A stretch of DNA of 64,000 nt from assembly GCA_018389105.1 (NCBI GenBank), contig JACATO010000611.1, forward strand, positions 496,001 through 560,000. Direction: 5' to 3'. The DNA comes from Nautilus pompilius (Eukaryota > Mollusca > Cephalopoda > Nautilida > Nautilidae). Below, one piece after another: positions 28,101-43,100 of the stretch. How positions within the stretch are numbered: the first letter of the stretch is position 1; each line of letters opens with the position of its first letter. The position numbers were made by a program, and so were the translations under genes. The notes beneath the pieces are model-generated. The model was given only the letters and a program-made list of their open reading frames with translations, was not told the origin of the DNA and searched no databases.

Positions 28101-31100
28101 CAGTTGTCAGATTTGCAGCAGCAACTAGAAAGAGAAAAATCAGTCAGTGCTCAACAGTTAGCTAAAACTGAAGAGTCTCAGAGTATACAAGAGCAGAAGT
28201 ATGACAGGTTGTTTCAGCAGCTTTTGGATGAAAAACAGCATGCTGCTGAACTTCAGACAAATTTAGAAGAAATGTACAAAGAGTTAGAGAGAGAGAAGAT
28301 ACATGCAGCCCAAATGGAGAGTGGGAGCAACCAGTTAGAACAGTTGACAGCACTGCAGGATGGCTTGGAGAGAGAGAGGTCACAAAGTGCTAAGCTGGAG
28401 AGGCAGTTGCAGCTCCAGGTAGAGCGGGAGAAACTGCACACTTGTCAGTTACAGCAGACAAAAGAACAGTTAGATAGGTTGTGTCAGCAGCTAGAGAAAG
28501 AGAACTTACAGGTTGTTCTGGTTGAGGAACTGACGGAGATGAAAAAGCAGCTGGAGAAAATGATTCAACAGTTTCAAAAGGAAAAATTATGGACAATGCA
28601 GAATTCCAGCAACATGGTAAGTCATTACCTTGGTAACTTTCTCAGTGCTTTGGATTAGAATATTACTTTTATTCTATCTGTCAATAGATCTTTCAATATC
28701 TTCCAGCGAAATGTGACTACTCAAGAAAGGTCTTGCTGTGAAACTGTAGTTCTGGATATTTCTTTGCCAAGCATACATACATACATATAGATGCATTCTG
28801 ATGCTAAATTACAAGTTTTTCACAAATTTATACCATTTTTTTGTTGTTTTGCAAGCCTTTCTTAAAACAGTCAAATTTCTACTAATAAATTTTAAACATT
28901 GAAGGTTTCAGTAAGAATAAATCCAATGATGTTTGTTAGCATATTAAATAATTAGAAACTTAAAAGATCCATGGCAAAACACAAAAAAGATATGAATAGT
29001 TCAGTGTATATTAATTACCTGTATGTATTACATTTTACTAAAATTCTATTTTAAAAAAAGTAAAATGGTTGGTTGGAAAATTTAATAGTACTAGTCCATT
29101 TAAAAACAAAGCAAACTAGAAGAAATTTTTAGTTCCAACTTTATAATAACCTATTGATTAACAAAACCAGTTTGACATTACTGCCTATAATTAATAAATC
29201 GTTGTTCATTGATTATCATGTTATATTTGATGAAGAATTAGCAGTTCAGCAATTCTTCACTATTGACACTCCAAACCTGGTATGAGTGCAGATCTCAACC
29301 CCAATGAGCATCTATAGGACCATCTACTTCCTTGGGAGAAAGGCAGAATTTTTTCGACAGAACTTATCTAAGCACTTTAGAGAGAATGGATATAGATTCC
29401 CTAAATTTGGATTAAGCATTATGAGGTGTATGTTAATTCTTTCAAGCAGTGATCTGTGAGTAAGAGACAGCAACTCAGTACTGAGTGATTTAGATGATGA
29501 TGTGATGAGGAAGTTTGTGGCTTGATTTCAGTTGTCTGTGCTGTAGTGGTTTCTAGTACAGCCATGCTTCTCTACACTAAAATTTACTACAATCTTCATC
29601 ACTTCCTGATTGCTGCAAAGAGTGCTAAGTTGTGGAATATAGTATATTGTAAACCTCACTTATCTGATATTTTTTTCTTCTGTGTTAACTGACTGGCCTC
29701 TGTTGGTCACCCATGCATACATTTAACTTATGGAAGACTTCATTCCATTTTCATCACAGAGAAGGTGTGCATTCAGATCAATTTTAATCTTTTTACACAA
29801 CTTTTTCAACTTGAAGTCTGTGACCTGCCGAAAAAGGGAAAGGGTGGCTGTATCCTTCAAAGAGAAATTGGGGGCCCTGTAAAGATTGGATAATTTTATT
29901 TTAACTGTATTTGGTGATTTATTTTACTTACTATACAGACAGCACATCTCTAGACTAAAACAGCTCATAATTATCATTTATGATGGCCGTTGTCCAAATC
30001 AACATTTTACTTCTTCTTCATAGCACTGATCCTGTTCAAGTCAGATAAATGGGTTTCTGCTGTGCTATGGAAAAGAGAGTAAATGCTGTTTATAAACACT
30101 TGATTTTCAGCTGTGAAAAACACATTTCATATTGACAAGGACCTTGAAGTATTTAGAAAAAAGGGGGGATGCAAAGGCAGAGTAAAATTAAAGCAGGCAC
30201 AACAATCATAAAAATGTGGTAATGAGCACCAGAGGAATCATTTCAAAATTTATTTCTGTTTCTAATAAATGTTATTTCATTTTTTGACAAGTCGGGCTTA
30301 CAGAAAAGTGTATTGGATCAGAATCTTTGAACAGGAAATGAATAAAAAGTTCATTCTTCAGCCAGCCAGCTTACGTGTGAACCAGTTTTTTATTGTAGCA
30401 GGGGTAGCATGAACTAGAGGAGAACAACCAGGGATGCCATCTTTGTAGACATTGTTTTTCTCCTGTTTCTCAGGAAAGACGAGGAAGAAGGGCTAAATAA
30501 GACTAGCCTAATTCTCTGCTTTTAGTGGACATTTAAACATCTTATTTTGAAATATGTTTATCTATTTTTTAAAATAATCCTATACTTGTTAAACTCTTAT
30601 TTGCATTTTATTCATGTAGAGCACGTTTTATGTTTTATTTAATATGGAAATTGTAAAAATTCCTGAACTTTTGCTACTGGAGATACTTGAGATCACGATA
30701 CATTTGCAGTTTCCAGTAGTTTACATATCACTACTGGCCTGTGAGGCAGCTTCTACAGTCTCTGTACTACTTGTTCATTATTTTTTTTTGTTGTTTGTTA
30801 ATGTAAAAAGAAAACAGAAAAAAGTTTTCCTAATTTTTTTTAAAATTTCAAATACAGATATTTTCATATTAATATGTGCTCTGGATGCAGGGAATATACT
30901 TTCTGTATGGAGTGATTTGCTTGCCCATCTTGTCTTTGCTTAAGTTCACATGGAGACATCCACTAGACTTTTAGAGACCAAGCTGGGCTTACTAAAGTAC
31001 AGCAAGCCTAGAGAAAAGCTGCTAAAGAGAGATAAAAGAAGAAAGTGATTTTAAAAAAACAGCTTGAAAATAGGCAACAGTCGCAGTGCCATGTTGATAA

Positions 31101-34100
31101 CTGCTAGGTATAAGGTTCTGATAGTTTCTAATATAATAGTTACCAGGAGATGATAAACTATTGAGTAAATGTTCCCAGGGAAGAAGAAGAATATCATTTA
31201 GTAGATTTTTAAATTACTAATATTATCACTATTATGTACACTTACCAGAATGCTATTTCACTAATTAACAATCTATTACTAAAAATATATTTTCTGATAT
31301 CTAGCTGTGCTCAACACAACTAAGTTATAGTGACTATTCATTAAGTTTCTTTATTAGTGCTGAGATTATAGGTTGAGAAGTTAAATGCCACTCTTTAATA
31401 CTGTAAGGAAGAACACCAGAGTCAGTTGTCACAACACCATTAATTCATAATTAAAATAAGGTGGAGGCTATAACTGATGTCATATGTTTTGATTGTATGA
31501 CATTGATTATAGCTCATCCATACATTTAATTTGAAATTATTGGCATTGTAGCAACTAACCCCTATAACAACTGGCCCTTGGTGGTCTCTATGTGTGTAAT
31601 TGTTTTAACCATCATTAAAGGAAAATGTTGCTAGCACTAATTACTCCAGTTTTATGTTGCTTACATTGTCATTGTCTTTGTTTTTTTTTTTGCAAGCTTC
31701 ATTGGTTATTTGAACTTATCTAATCTGACTTATATAATGAACCAAATTCATAGACTATAATTAATGACAGACTATATCACAGAGTGTAGACAGATGTTTT
31801 CTATAGGTAATACTAATAATGGACATATTTCTGGAGCTTAATACATTCTTCTCAAGATTTAAAAAAAAAACAACTCACTTTTAAATTTTGACTGTTGAAG
31901 TAGAACCATGTGGGTGAGAGAATACAAAAAATAGCTGGCCACTGAAGTCTCATCCACTTTTTCTAAATTTCTTCAGAAGTGCTTATTTTTCTTCAGATGC
32001 ACTTTATACTAAAATTGGAAAAATATGTATTTATATGGAAATTTAAGATTTTATGTAGAACCTATGTAATTACACGAATTCTTTATGTTTTGAACTTGCA
32101 ACCTATCAAGAATAAAATTTATTTATTTTCAGGCTATAATTACTTATGAAAATGACATCAGTCAGACAAAACTGGATGTGGAAAAATTAGAAACTCAACT
32201 TCAAGTAGAAACTCGACTCCGTTCCTTGTTGGAAAACAAGATTACTGCATTAACTCAGGAAATAACACAGGTATGTATATTAGAGAGTGTAGCTTTTTTA
32301 TAGGTGGCTTTCCTGAAAATCACTAGTGTATTCTCTTAATCCTGAGGTGTGCTAATTAAAATAATACTATAAAGTGTTTGCATTCATTATAGTTTACACA
32401 GACTTAATGCATACCTATATTATAGTACATAGCACATGTGCATTAAACTATAAGATCAGTACATTCATTACAAATCATATGTGAAAACAATATTAATAAA
32501 TCCATTACATAGCATATGTGGAAAAAAAAACATTCAAATATATATGTGATAAAAAGCATTTAGACATCCATTACTCTGTCTTTTTTAATTTTAAATCAAG
32601 AACTTTTTATAGTCATCAACAAACTAGGACAAGCTCAACGACAATAAATTTTAGGCAGTTTCCACTTCTGTGTGCAGACCTTATACATTGCTTTAACGTG
32701 AACTTTTGAGGCTGTTGATTTAATTTTGAGAAGAAGAAAAATAATGGTTTTAGAATTTTTGCTTTCCGTTTTGATATTTCTATTTATTTCCCAGGCTTAT
32801 GACGACCTTAAGTCTCAAGTGGAAAATAATATTGCATTGGAGAACTCAAACAAAAATCTAGAAGAAGAACTAGAAAAGGTGAGGAATATTCCAGACTAAA
32901 TAAGAATTTTAAAATAGCCACACTTAAACTGTAACTTTTTTTACCAGAAAAATAAAAAACTATGAATTTTTTTTTTTGGATAAATCACAATTACTATGAT
33001 AGTATTCACATAGTGGTTTGTCTGTGTATTGCCTCATAAGAAAGAAAGTGTGCTCATTCAGGATAAATGACGATGTATGTACTGTAAAGTAGTTATTCGT
33101 GTAAAGCATTGATGATTTTTTTAAAAATTCTTTTTGTTTGCTTCTTAGAAGTCAGGAAATCATTTACATTCCATTCTGAGTTTTTCACATACAGATGATA
33201 ATGTTTGCTTTGTGATGACTATCCATGCTCACTGTCTTGTTACAGCTGCTTTTTGTTTAAGAATTTTTAAAAAAGAAAAATTCATCAAGATTTTAGTTGT
33301 CATTTTGAGTGTTGGCACTAAGCTACTGAATAGTAATCTGACACTTCTGCAAAAATATAAAAAAATGAAAAGGTTCTAATTTATTCTTCTTTCAGAAATC
33401 ACTATCTTCCAGACAGGTTGAGGAACTATTTTCTCAAAAATCAGCCAACCAGGACTTGGCTGTAAAATCAGCCAAAGCTCGTGCTGACCTTGCAGAACAA
33501 AAGGTAGATAACTATTGTAATGTATTTGTTCAAGATCTATTTGGTAGTACATCATAATATACACTCTGTCAGCCATTAAACATTAAAGCTATTTTAGTCA
33601 TGTAACAGGAATTATTATTGTTATTCCAAAATGGTAATTTCTGAAAATTTGAGTCTTTTAAGAAAAGATTCAGATCAAATTGAAGTTCAAGAATACAAAT
33701 AAACAAATAAAATTTCATAGAATTATGTTATAGGAATTGTGCTTAGAAAAGTATTAGGGAATGTGATGAGTAAAGACCATTTCAAGATATTTGAATCCTC
33801 CTACCAACTTTAAAAACTTTTAAAATACAAGTTTTCACAGGATATTTATATTTGAATTTTTATTTTTAAATTGAACTTAAAACTTATTTCATTTCAGTAT
33901 ATTCTGATTTAGAAATGTTTTGATTTTTTAATTCTAAAATTTTAAATGCTATCCATAGTTTCAGTTCCCTGACTAAAGAGCCTACAGAATTTTTTAATGT
34001 TTTTTTCCAAATATTTGAATATCTGTATCATGATGTGACCGTAATTTTGGCAAAGTATTTTGTTCATTGGTACATTCTTGGAAAAATACACCTTTTTATA

Positions 34101-37100
34101 ATGTACATTTGCATGATCCAAGGAACTTTTCTTGTAGATGGAGCAGGTACATCTTGACCAGGAGGAAGTGTCGTCCCTGTTACAGGGCTGTGAATTGGAG
34201 TTGGCTGAGCTGAGACCTGTTAAGTCACAGCTACAGGAAAAAAGAAATGCGTTGACTCATCTGAAAATCAAATTTCAGCAAGAAACACTGCACAGGTGAG
34301 TATAGTCCAGCGGGTCTACTACAGGGATCCTCAGCTTTTTTCCAGTTCAGGCAAGATTTTGATGTTCCTCTTGAAAGTGGACCAGACTGCTTTTGAATCC
34401 AAACTTTGACAATGATTGACATATCTCTAAACAATAAATAAACCAGACAATGACAAAAATTAAGAAAAGCAGATTTCTATTGCTTGCAAGTGCAAAAAAT
34501 TAATTGGCATACAAAAAGATTTATAATTATCTAGCCTCATTTGTACTGTTTTGTTTAGTTTTAGTCAAAATATTGCACCTGTTTCCAACTGACCAAGAAA
34601 TGAATATCAGGATCTTGATGAGGCCAATTGCTTTGTAGATGTCTTTGAGAACATTGTTTGCTTATAATTATGCTAATTCAAATATACATAAGTGGAGCCT
34701 CAAGCATGCTTATGAAATTTCTGAAATTACTTTTGGAATTTTACCTGCAATAGCTCCAAGGCTTCAACACACCTATTAACTAGAAAATGCATTTCAGTTT
34801 TTTTCATTTTGAGACACACATTCGCAATTTGGGAAATGTGAAAAATTTGCCTCCTTTAATCTGTTTCATGAAAATTCATAGTTTTAGCTTTCACTTCAGA
34901 AAAAATTTTACAAAGTATCCTTTCTCTTGCAGTTTCATGTTCAGGTTATGCAGGATCACACAGTACTGATTTTGAATTTTCCTTTTTTATGAGAAAAAAA
35001 TATTGATTTGTGGAATAGTTATAAAAAAAATCACTTCAGAACCCTACCCTGGTTGAGCCACCTTATAACAGTCTGATACAAAATGTCACCATATTCTGCT
35101 TCTATCTCAGAAAGGAACTGCTGAAATTGGCAATATTTCAAGCTATGACTGTGGATGAAATTCACGCATGAAACAAGGATATTCATGATGGATTCCCACC
35201 ATACAGTTTTATTGCTTAACAACTGCTGATGAATAATACAGTGAAGCTGCATGGGAAGTTTGGCTTAGTTATTGCATTTTCTTATTCATGTGAGCTACAA
35301 GGCTTGATTTATTTCCCACCATTTTTCATGTGCTATCCATTATTACGCTTTTTAGGTTTTTCCAATTCATTTGGGGCAAGTTTACATTATTTAATAAAAA
35401 CCTTTGCTGCGGTTGTTCCTTTCATACTCTGAAGTGCAGCTAACTCTTTAGTAAACTTAAACATTGCAAATTCCTCAAACAAAAATTAATTTTGCTATGT
35501 ATGAAATATTGTTGCTTTCATCATGTGCTTACAAAAAACGCTGAGTTTAGAAAACAGATCACCCATTTTTTAACTTTGTCTAGTAATGTTTTCCTCCATG
35601 CACTTGAAAATGCTTTGCTGGTTGGCCAAGCCCTTTTTGAGTGCCTCAGCTTTATTTGCTCGCATCTACCCTTGCACTCTTTGTAATTATGGCATAATGA
35701 TGCCTCCTGATATTTTATTCTTTAAAAACTGAAAAAACTCTCTTATGAGGCAAAGTGCTTTGTCTTTGCACCATACAAAAAAAAGTAATCATTGGTCCAT
35801 TTATTGCTAAATACCCAGCATTCATTATCCACTTTTCTTCTTTTGGACATAGCAGACAAAGAGCTTTTACAAGCCAGCTGAGGAATGCATGCCCAACCAG
35901 TTTTGTGGCAATACATATAGGTAGTTTGTCTTCTTGAAGTATAGACATTGTGTTATTAGCTATAATTATCACTAATTACTAGAATAACCAGAAACATTAA
36001 TAAAGTTAGCTATGGTGTTATATAGGCATCATTAAGCTATGTTAATACTGAACAGGTTTACAAGAAAGAATAGTTCAGCAAAACTAAATTAAAAATTGTT
36101 TACTGAAACATGATCTTTCAAACCAAATGCATTCAACAGTATGAAGTTTTCCGAAACATGCTACCCTAATTGCAAGAGTATACCTAGACACACAGTGATG
36201 GAAAAAATGTTCACTGAAACAGCTTGACAGTTTACCAGAACAATTCGATATTTAGGGCCTAACTTATGCCAACTTATTTAACTGTAAGGTGTCAGGGAAC
36301 AGAAACATATACACAGAATAGTGTACTGAGCAAATTCCATCAGCCATTTATATGGCCTGTATATGCTCTGCAGAGTTCCTGTTTTTGTTGCTGCATTGAG
36401 CAATTGCATTGGACCTCCAGTATTATGATTTATAACTGACAGAGGGTCATGAATCTTGGATGTTATTATGGCATTAATGATATTGTAGTCATGCCAAAAA
36501 TCTCTGAACTATCTTTTCCCACTACCTACTAACTGACTGTTTAATGTGTGGATGAGTTTCCTGAAGGTATGATGTAAATAATATTGGTCCATAGGCTGCA
36601 GCAAGCAAGTGGTGTTTGATGGAAGTAAAATAACTTGCACATTTTCTGACAAATCATCAAGATTCACTGGATATCCTGGGGCATTGTCTAACAAAAGCAG
36701 TGCCTTATAGGGTAGATTCTTTTTGGTGCAATATTCCCTTCACAGCTGGGAAAAAGTGAAGTGAGAACCAATCATTAAAGACAGCTCGTGTTACCCAAAC
36801 TTTATTATTGGACTGCCATATGACTGGGAGATTGGGGTTTTCAATAACTCTTCAAAGCCTGGGGATTTTCAGAGCAGTGGATAGGAAGGGTTTTAGCTTA
36901 AAATAACCTGCTGTGTTAGGCAATCTTTAGAAACTTTGAAGCCAGGTGCTGATTTTCTTCTTTGGAAACGTATGTTTTCTTGGGCATCCATTTCCAATAG
37001 AGCCCTAACTTATCCACATCATAAACTTGTTCAGGTGTATACCCACCACCTATTATTCCCTTCAAAATAACTGGATACTATTCAGTTGCTTCCTTGTCAG

Positions 37101-40100
37101 CATGTGCTCTTTTCCCCAACACTGGAAGCTGATGATAGTAGTGGTGCTTCTTAAACCTATCAAACCAGCCACAGCTAGCTGTGAAAGGTTCCACTTGTGA
37201 GCTGTCACCCTCCTGTCACTTTAAATCTTCATACAGGCTCAGAGCAGGAGTCAAGTTGCTTCATGTCATCAATCCACACTGTTAACAATCATTCCACTTT
37301 TTCTATAATATCCCTACAGTATCTGGTAACATAAGTAGCATCTTGCGTGGTAACACTTTCAGCACTTTTCTTTATTTTGTCACTATCTGCTCAAATGGAG
37401 CACACTGTTGTTGGTGGCAGGCCTAGGGTCCTAGCAATATCCACAGCTCGTTCCCACTTCTGAAATCGCTATAACACATTTAATTTAACATTTAGGCTAA
37501 CACTTTTTCTTTGTCTCTTCTTGGGGCATGAATAACTACCACTTGCTTGGCATATGGAACTCATTTTATAAGTAGATATTTTAATATTGCAACAAAATCC
37601 TTGACTTGCCCACCATATGCGTTGTCACTTGTGAAGATTCCTGCTGTGCTAGTGGTTTTTTTACAACTGAACCTACCTATCGATGGCGTTTGTTTGAGAC
37701 TCATTTGCACAGTTCTTTTTAAAGGCACATGGTGCATTTTTACGTATTTTTAAATATGAAATTTATTATACTGTATTTATTAATTTAATATTTGTCGACA
37801 ATGAAAAAACAAAATGATGAATAAAGGGGTGATGAAAAGCGAAGTCTCCCTGTATTAATCTCCAGCATCGGGTACTGTCATTGTAAGAGAAATGTTTAAG
37901 CATTGTCTACATTAGAAAATGCAAAACTACAAACTCTTTTGTTTAAAATGGCAAAGCAAGTTATTTAGAGATTTGTTGTTCTTATCCCTTACAAATTTTA
38001 AATTGGATCAGTTCTTCTACAACCCCCCCCCCCCCCTGTAAATCTGTGTGGTATTTCTCCTTTAGTAAAAAAATCCGAAATGGGCACGGGCTTGATTATA
38101 CACTTCATACCTGTGTTGCAGGTCTGTGGTAAATTTGTCAATCATAATGCTTAAAACAACAAAACAAAATTTTTCCCACCCTGCCAACATGCTTCAAACT
38201 TACTACTTTTTTTTCTGTTAGCCCACAGTCCTTTTTTAATCTTATATTCTAGAGAAACTTCCATTATTCATTTTAGTTGCTGCAACAAATTCCATCAGCA
38301 AACCTAGGCCGTGCTCAACAGCCTGAGGGGTATTATCCTTTGACTGAAATCTCTGTAGAATTGTATTCTAAAAGTTGAAAAAGAATTCAGTTTCCAGCTT
38401 GTCCATTTTTATGTGCAGAGATCAAGCATTACTGCATGTGCTTGGATTTTGTTTTGAATCAGCAACTAGACTTTTTAAAGATTCTGAGATTCCTTAATTA
38501 AGAAAAAGTGTTTTTGTAGCCTGGGTATGGACAGATCTTTCAGTGTCTCAATTCTGTTGTTGTCTTTTGGATCTAATCCTATTGTAACAACTTGTCAGAA
38601 ATGGGCTGGCGTAAAGCAGCAGTTTACACTAGTAACCCCAACTAAATTGAGAGACTGAGCTGATTATAGAATCCATTCTACTAGTGGATTAATCTCCAAA
38701 ATTTGTGCTTGTAAACCTTTATATGTTCCAGATATGGTACTGGCATTGTCATAACTAAAGTGATTGTCCAATATGACTCATTATAGGCAGAAATTTCAGA
38801 AAGAATCTCTTCATACCCAATGACTATGGATCTATACGCAATGATTGTAGGCTGATCAACATGGGATATATCTGGAGTGGAATATGCTTGAAATCTGTAA
38901 CTGACTGATTGTTTCAGAAAGTACTTTTCCCCCATTAAAGAAATAAATTCTGTGCAACTAGTTCATGATGGTACGAAAGCTTCCCTCTATTAACATTTCC
39001 ATATTTTTATGTATGTTCATAATGAAAAGGATTGAACTGACTCAACAATTTCAAGATTCTCAAATAATTGCCATTCTTAAAGGAGCTGACAGTTTCATTA
39101 TCTCCTCTAAAGTAAAGACCATGCTCAGAGAGAAACTTTAGAACCACAACAACCCACATGAGCACATCTTTACAATATGTCCATCTACCTGGCCTTTGGC
39201 TTTTGGTTGAGAACTCTGAGTATGCATTGCATTTTGATGAGAAACACTACCACCAGTTCTACAATGCCAGCTATAGCATGTTTTCATCCATTAAATTCAG
39301 AATCAATAAATACATTTGTGCAAGATATATATCCAAATAATCAAACAAAATGGAACACTGGCTCTGTTGGTGGTAAATAATGAAGCCAGAGGTGAAAATT
39401 CTCCATTTCCAGACATGTGAATGAGATGTTTTAAAGTAAATACTGCTGCTGATATTTGTACAGTACATTTTTTCAGATATTTTGACATGATTGAGATCTT
39501 TTGTAATCAAGATCACAGGGTCTCAGTTGCTGGACCTAAGAGTGCAGTATTATCAGTGTTATATGGATCAATTTTAATACTCATTGCTTATCTTCCTTCA
39601 TATGTGGCAATTTTATTCTCCTATGAGAACAAGTAAAGTTTCAGTAACTCACACTGTAATCCATCAGCGCTGTTCCTCTTATTGATTTTTCTTTGTTGTA
39701 TTTACTGAAGTAATATTACTTTGGCACACATTTGTCAGTTCTTTTATTAAAAAGTTTGTCAGCACAGCTGCATTCTGATCTATACAGTCATGCTAATTAT
39801 TTATTTTAAATAATGTATTCTAAATTATATATTTTTTGAGTCCCCTTCTGAAGTACCTGCATTAGTCAAGCCCATTCTGTTTGTAACCTTTTGTTCTGCT
39901 GTGAGATTTTATTAAATAAATTAAATGAAATAGTTTTATTAAAAAGACCTGGTTTGGATTTTAAAAAATGTTATTTCAAAAAGAGAAAACAGTTAAAATG
40001 ATTTGTAAGACAGCAGGAGACAAAGTTTATAACAAGTGACTGAGCACGGGTAAGTACAGGTTCTGTATTTCTGTAATAATAATTGGTGTGGCATTGTCTA

Positions 40101-43100
40101 ATTAATCTGTTTGTTTAGGAATATTTAGAAATATTATTTAAGCCAGTATATATTTGTAATCTTTTGTCTTTGTAGTGCATTGTTACAGAAAAGTGTCGAA
40201 CAGCTGAAACGAGAACTAAATTGTATGAAGAATTCAAACAAATTATTAGATTTTAATAATTCTTCTGATTTGGTAAGATTTATTCTTTTTTTTTTAAGTG
40301 TTAATTGAATAATTACAAAAACCCTATCAGTGCCTAGGTCTTTAATATACCTCGCTCTCTCAGCTTTGATTTGTGATAACAAATCTTTATTGAAAAGTAA
40401 AATAAATACCTATCTGCTGTACCAAAAGGGAGGATATTTTGCACTATTTGGAAATTATTTAAAAAACCCCAAACTGCTAATTGTCTGATTGACAGATTAA
40501 TGAGTAAAGCCAACTGGTATTTTACCTGAATACTTTATATTTTTTTCTGCGTGGTTAAGTTAATCATTCTATTGTGGCATATTTATCAAAATGTTTGTAA
40601 AATGTAACAACAAAATTGTATTAATAGTGGAAACTGGCTTCCTACGGTATTATTTGAGCTTCTACCACTATGCGTAACAAAACTTATAGTTTATGATTCC
40701 TTCAGTGATAGAATTGAATAAAATTATTGTTCAAAAAATTGCAGTTTCTTTTTGAAAGCTCATAAATCCTTTTTCCATAGATATTATCTGTTTACATTTA
40801 AAAATTAATTCAGCCAGTTTTTTTTAAAAGTGAAAGTAATGTTGGATAGTAGTATTTTTGTAATAAGATGTGTTATCAGTATATACAACCTGCTAAAATC
40901 TTTATAAACTTTTGGAAGTTTTTGTTTTTAACTTAGATTTCTTAATGTTTTAAATTGATTTTTCTTTATTATCATGTTTCATTACTTGAAAAGTCAGTCA
41001 GATTTTTTATTTGTTAATTGTGAGAAATAATTCTGATTGCAGTTGTATTTATGTATTTTTTTTATTTTGATTGGCATTTATTGGTTGTTTTAAGCAGTCA
41101 GATGCTGGGAAAATATCATTAGCTGAACAGATGAGTCAGTTTCAGCAAGAGATCAAGGATTTACAGTATGAACTACTAACAGTAAATGAAAGGAGAGAAA
41201 TGCAAGAAAAAAGATATGAAGACAAAAAACTACGAATAAGAACAAAGTTTCTACGTTCAAGGTATAACTTCTTTATCAATTCCGAGTACATCTCTGTGTC
41301 TCTACAAACAGTAAGACAGATTATAACTTTTTAAAGTTTTCTCTGCATGTGCTGGGTTTTTGCCAATAATAATTACAACAGTAAGAACAACACATTTTCG
41401 TCAGTAAAACAATATGGTGCTTTGGTAAAAATGAGACGGTGACAGAATAACTAAAGAAGAGTGAAACTCTCAGATATTCCATTGTTTAGTTTGCTAATGA
41501 TCTGGTTTTGTGATTTATTTTCTCTAATGCAAGTTTGCCATTGATGCCACACTCAGTTTTTCTTCTTCTGTAATAAAAATAGAATGACAGTGAACATAAA
41601 ATAAGTTGTTAGCTGAATCATGTTGTCCTCCCTAAATGTGTTTTCGATGTGTTGTTTAATGTCAAAAAGTGTATAAGTCAGTATTTTTCTCATTTCTCAT
41701 AGGGAAGTGTATAATGAGGAAAGAAGTCGTCTACAAGAGCAGCTGATGCACATGGGTGAAGACCTCCAGGTGGCACGGTCCATGCTGACTAAGGAACATG
41801 AGTCTCGAGAAAAACTGGAGAGCAGTTTGAATCGTTTGGTGGAAGAACGCAGAGATTTGTTCTCAAAGTATGCTTTCAAAAACACACAATAGTTTCTCAT
41901 TACAATTAATAAAAAATGTTTTTAAATAGAAATTCCAAGCATAAAACTCTAAGCTGGTTTGTAATGGTGGACAAAATTTAGGCAAGGTTCTAATGTTTCA
42001 GTATTAATCAGTTGAGTTTACATTCATTGACAAGAGAAACCTTCACTGGATTCCAGCAACTAATAGTCAATTTGAAGGAATAAAAAAACTTGTTTTAAAA
42101 ACATTCCTTGCATCTTTAATTTTACTCAGAAAAGAAAGAAAAAGTTGTGTGCATGTATTATAGGAATATAACTAACAACACTTGTGGCATGCTCACTGGT
42201 GCGATTTAAGTGTTATGTTTATAGAGTGTAATTTCTTAAATTTTCCAGGAAAAAATCTGATTCATCCTTCCAACGTTGAGAAGGGTCATCATACATCATT
42301 AGTCAGTTATCTCCTACCTAAAACTGGCAGCTAGTCAATAACATACTGGCCTGTCTGTCTTACTTGGTTCAAAGATTTTCTTGATAAGCAAATTGCAGAA
42401 GAGTACCCATCAAACACAATCATGAAACTCTTCAGCTAGGAAGTTAGAATGTCAGAACCATGTGTCCTGGATTGGTAGAAGATCTCCAATTCACTTAAAA
42501 TATTTTCAAATTTGCATTCATTGACTGGGAACTCTACAAATTCTGTTGATATTGCCATTCTCCAAGAAACCAGACTGACCGATTCACAAATCTAACTACA
42601 CATTTTACTAGCATGGTAAATACCTAGATCATTCCCAAGTCGGCAGTAAGGTTAAGCTAACTCTAGAAAACTGCATAGCCATGCATCAAAGTTGCCCACA
42701 CATCATTGCCAACAATGCAAGAAACATAGAAGTATTGGGAATTCTCTGAGATTATTGAAAAATCATTTCAGACAGCACAACCCCAAAAAGTAATATGCAA
42801 ACATGGAATTCTTCAAAGACCAACATCTATATTACAGCTTCATCAACTTTTGGAAACCAGACAGCCCACTCACTTAAAAGGAATGCTTCCTGTACTTGAT
42901 GCAAAAGATATAGTCAACTTAAACTGCATCTGGAATCCAATAGCAAAAATATTAGCAGACCTGAAATCAGCAATAGGCATTATACAGTAGACAAGATGAT
43001 GCTCAAGCCAGTACTGGTCTGACTTTCAGGGCTTACAAATCTCCTTTGAAGCAGGAGAGCTAAAAGGCATGTATGAAGGAATAAAGAAAGCACTAGGCCT

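Larger units (their letters stand above)
32271..34137 (+). other. Introns 13, 14 and 15, no recognisable content
   Basis: Three short GT-AG introns (32271-32794, 32879-33395, 33504-34137) separate the compact exon cluster 13-16. They are AT-rich and free of obvious repeats. Confidence 0.7.
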
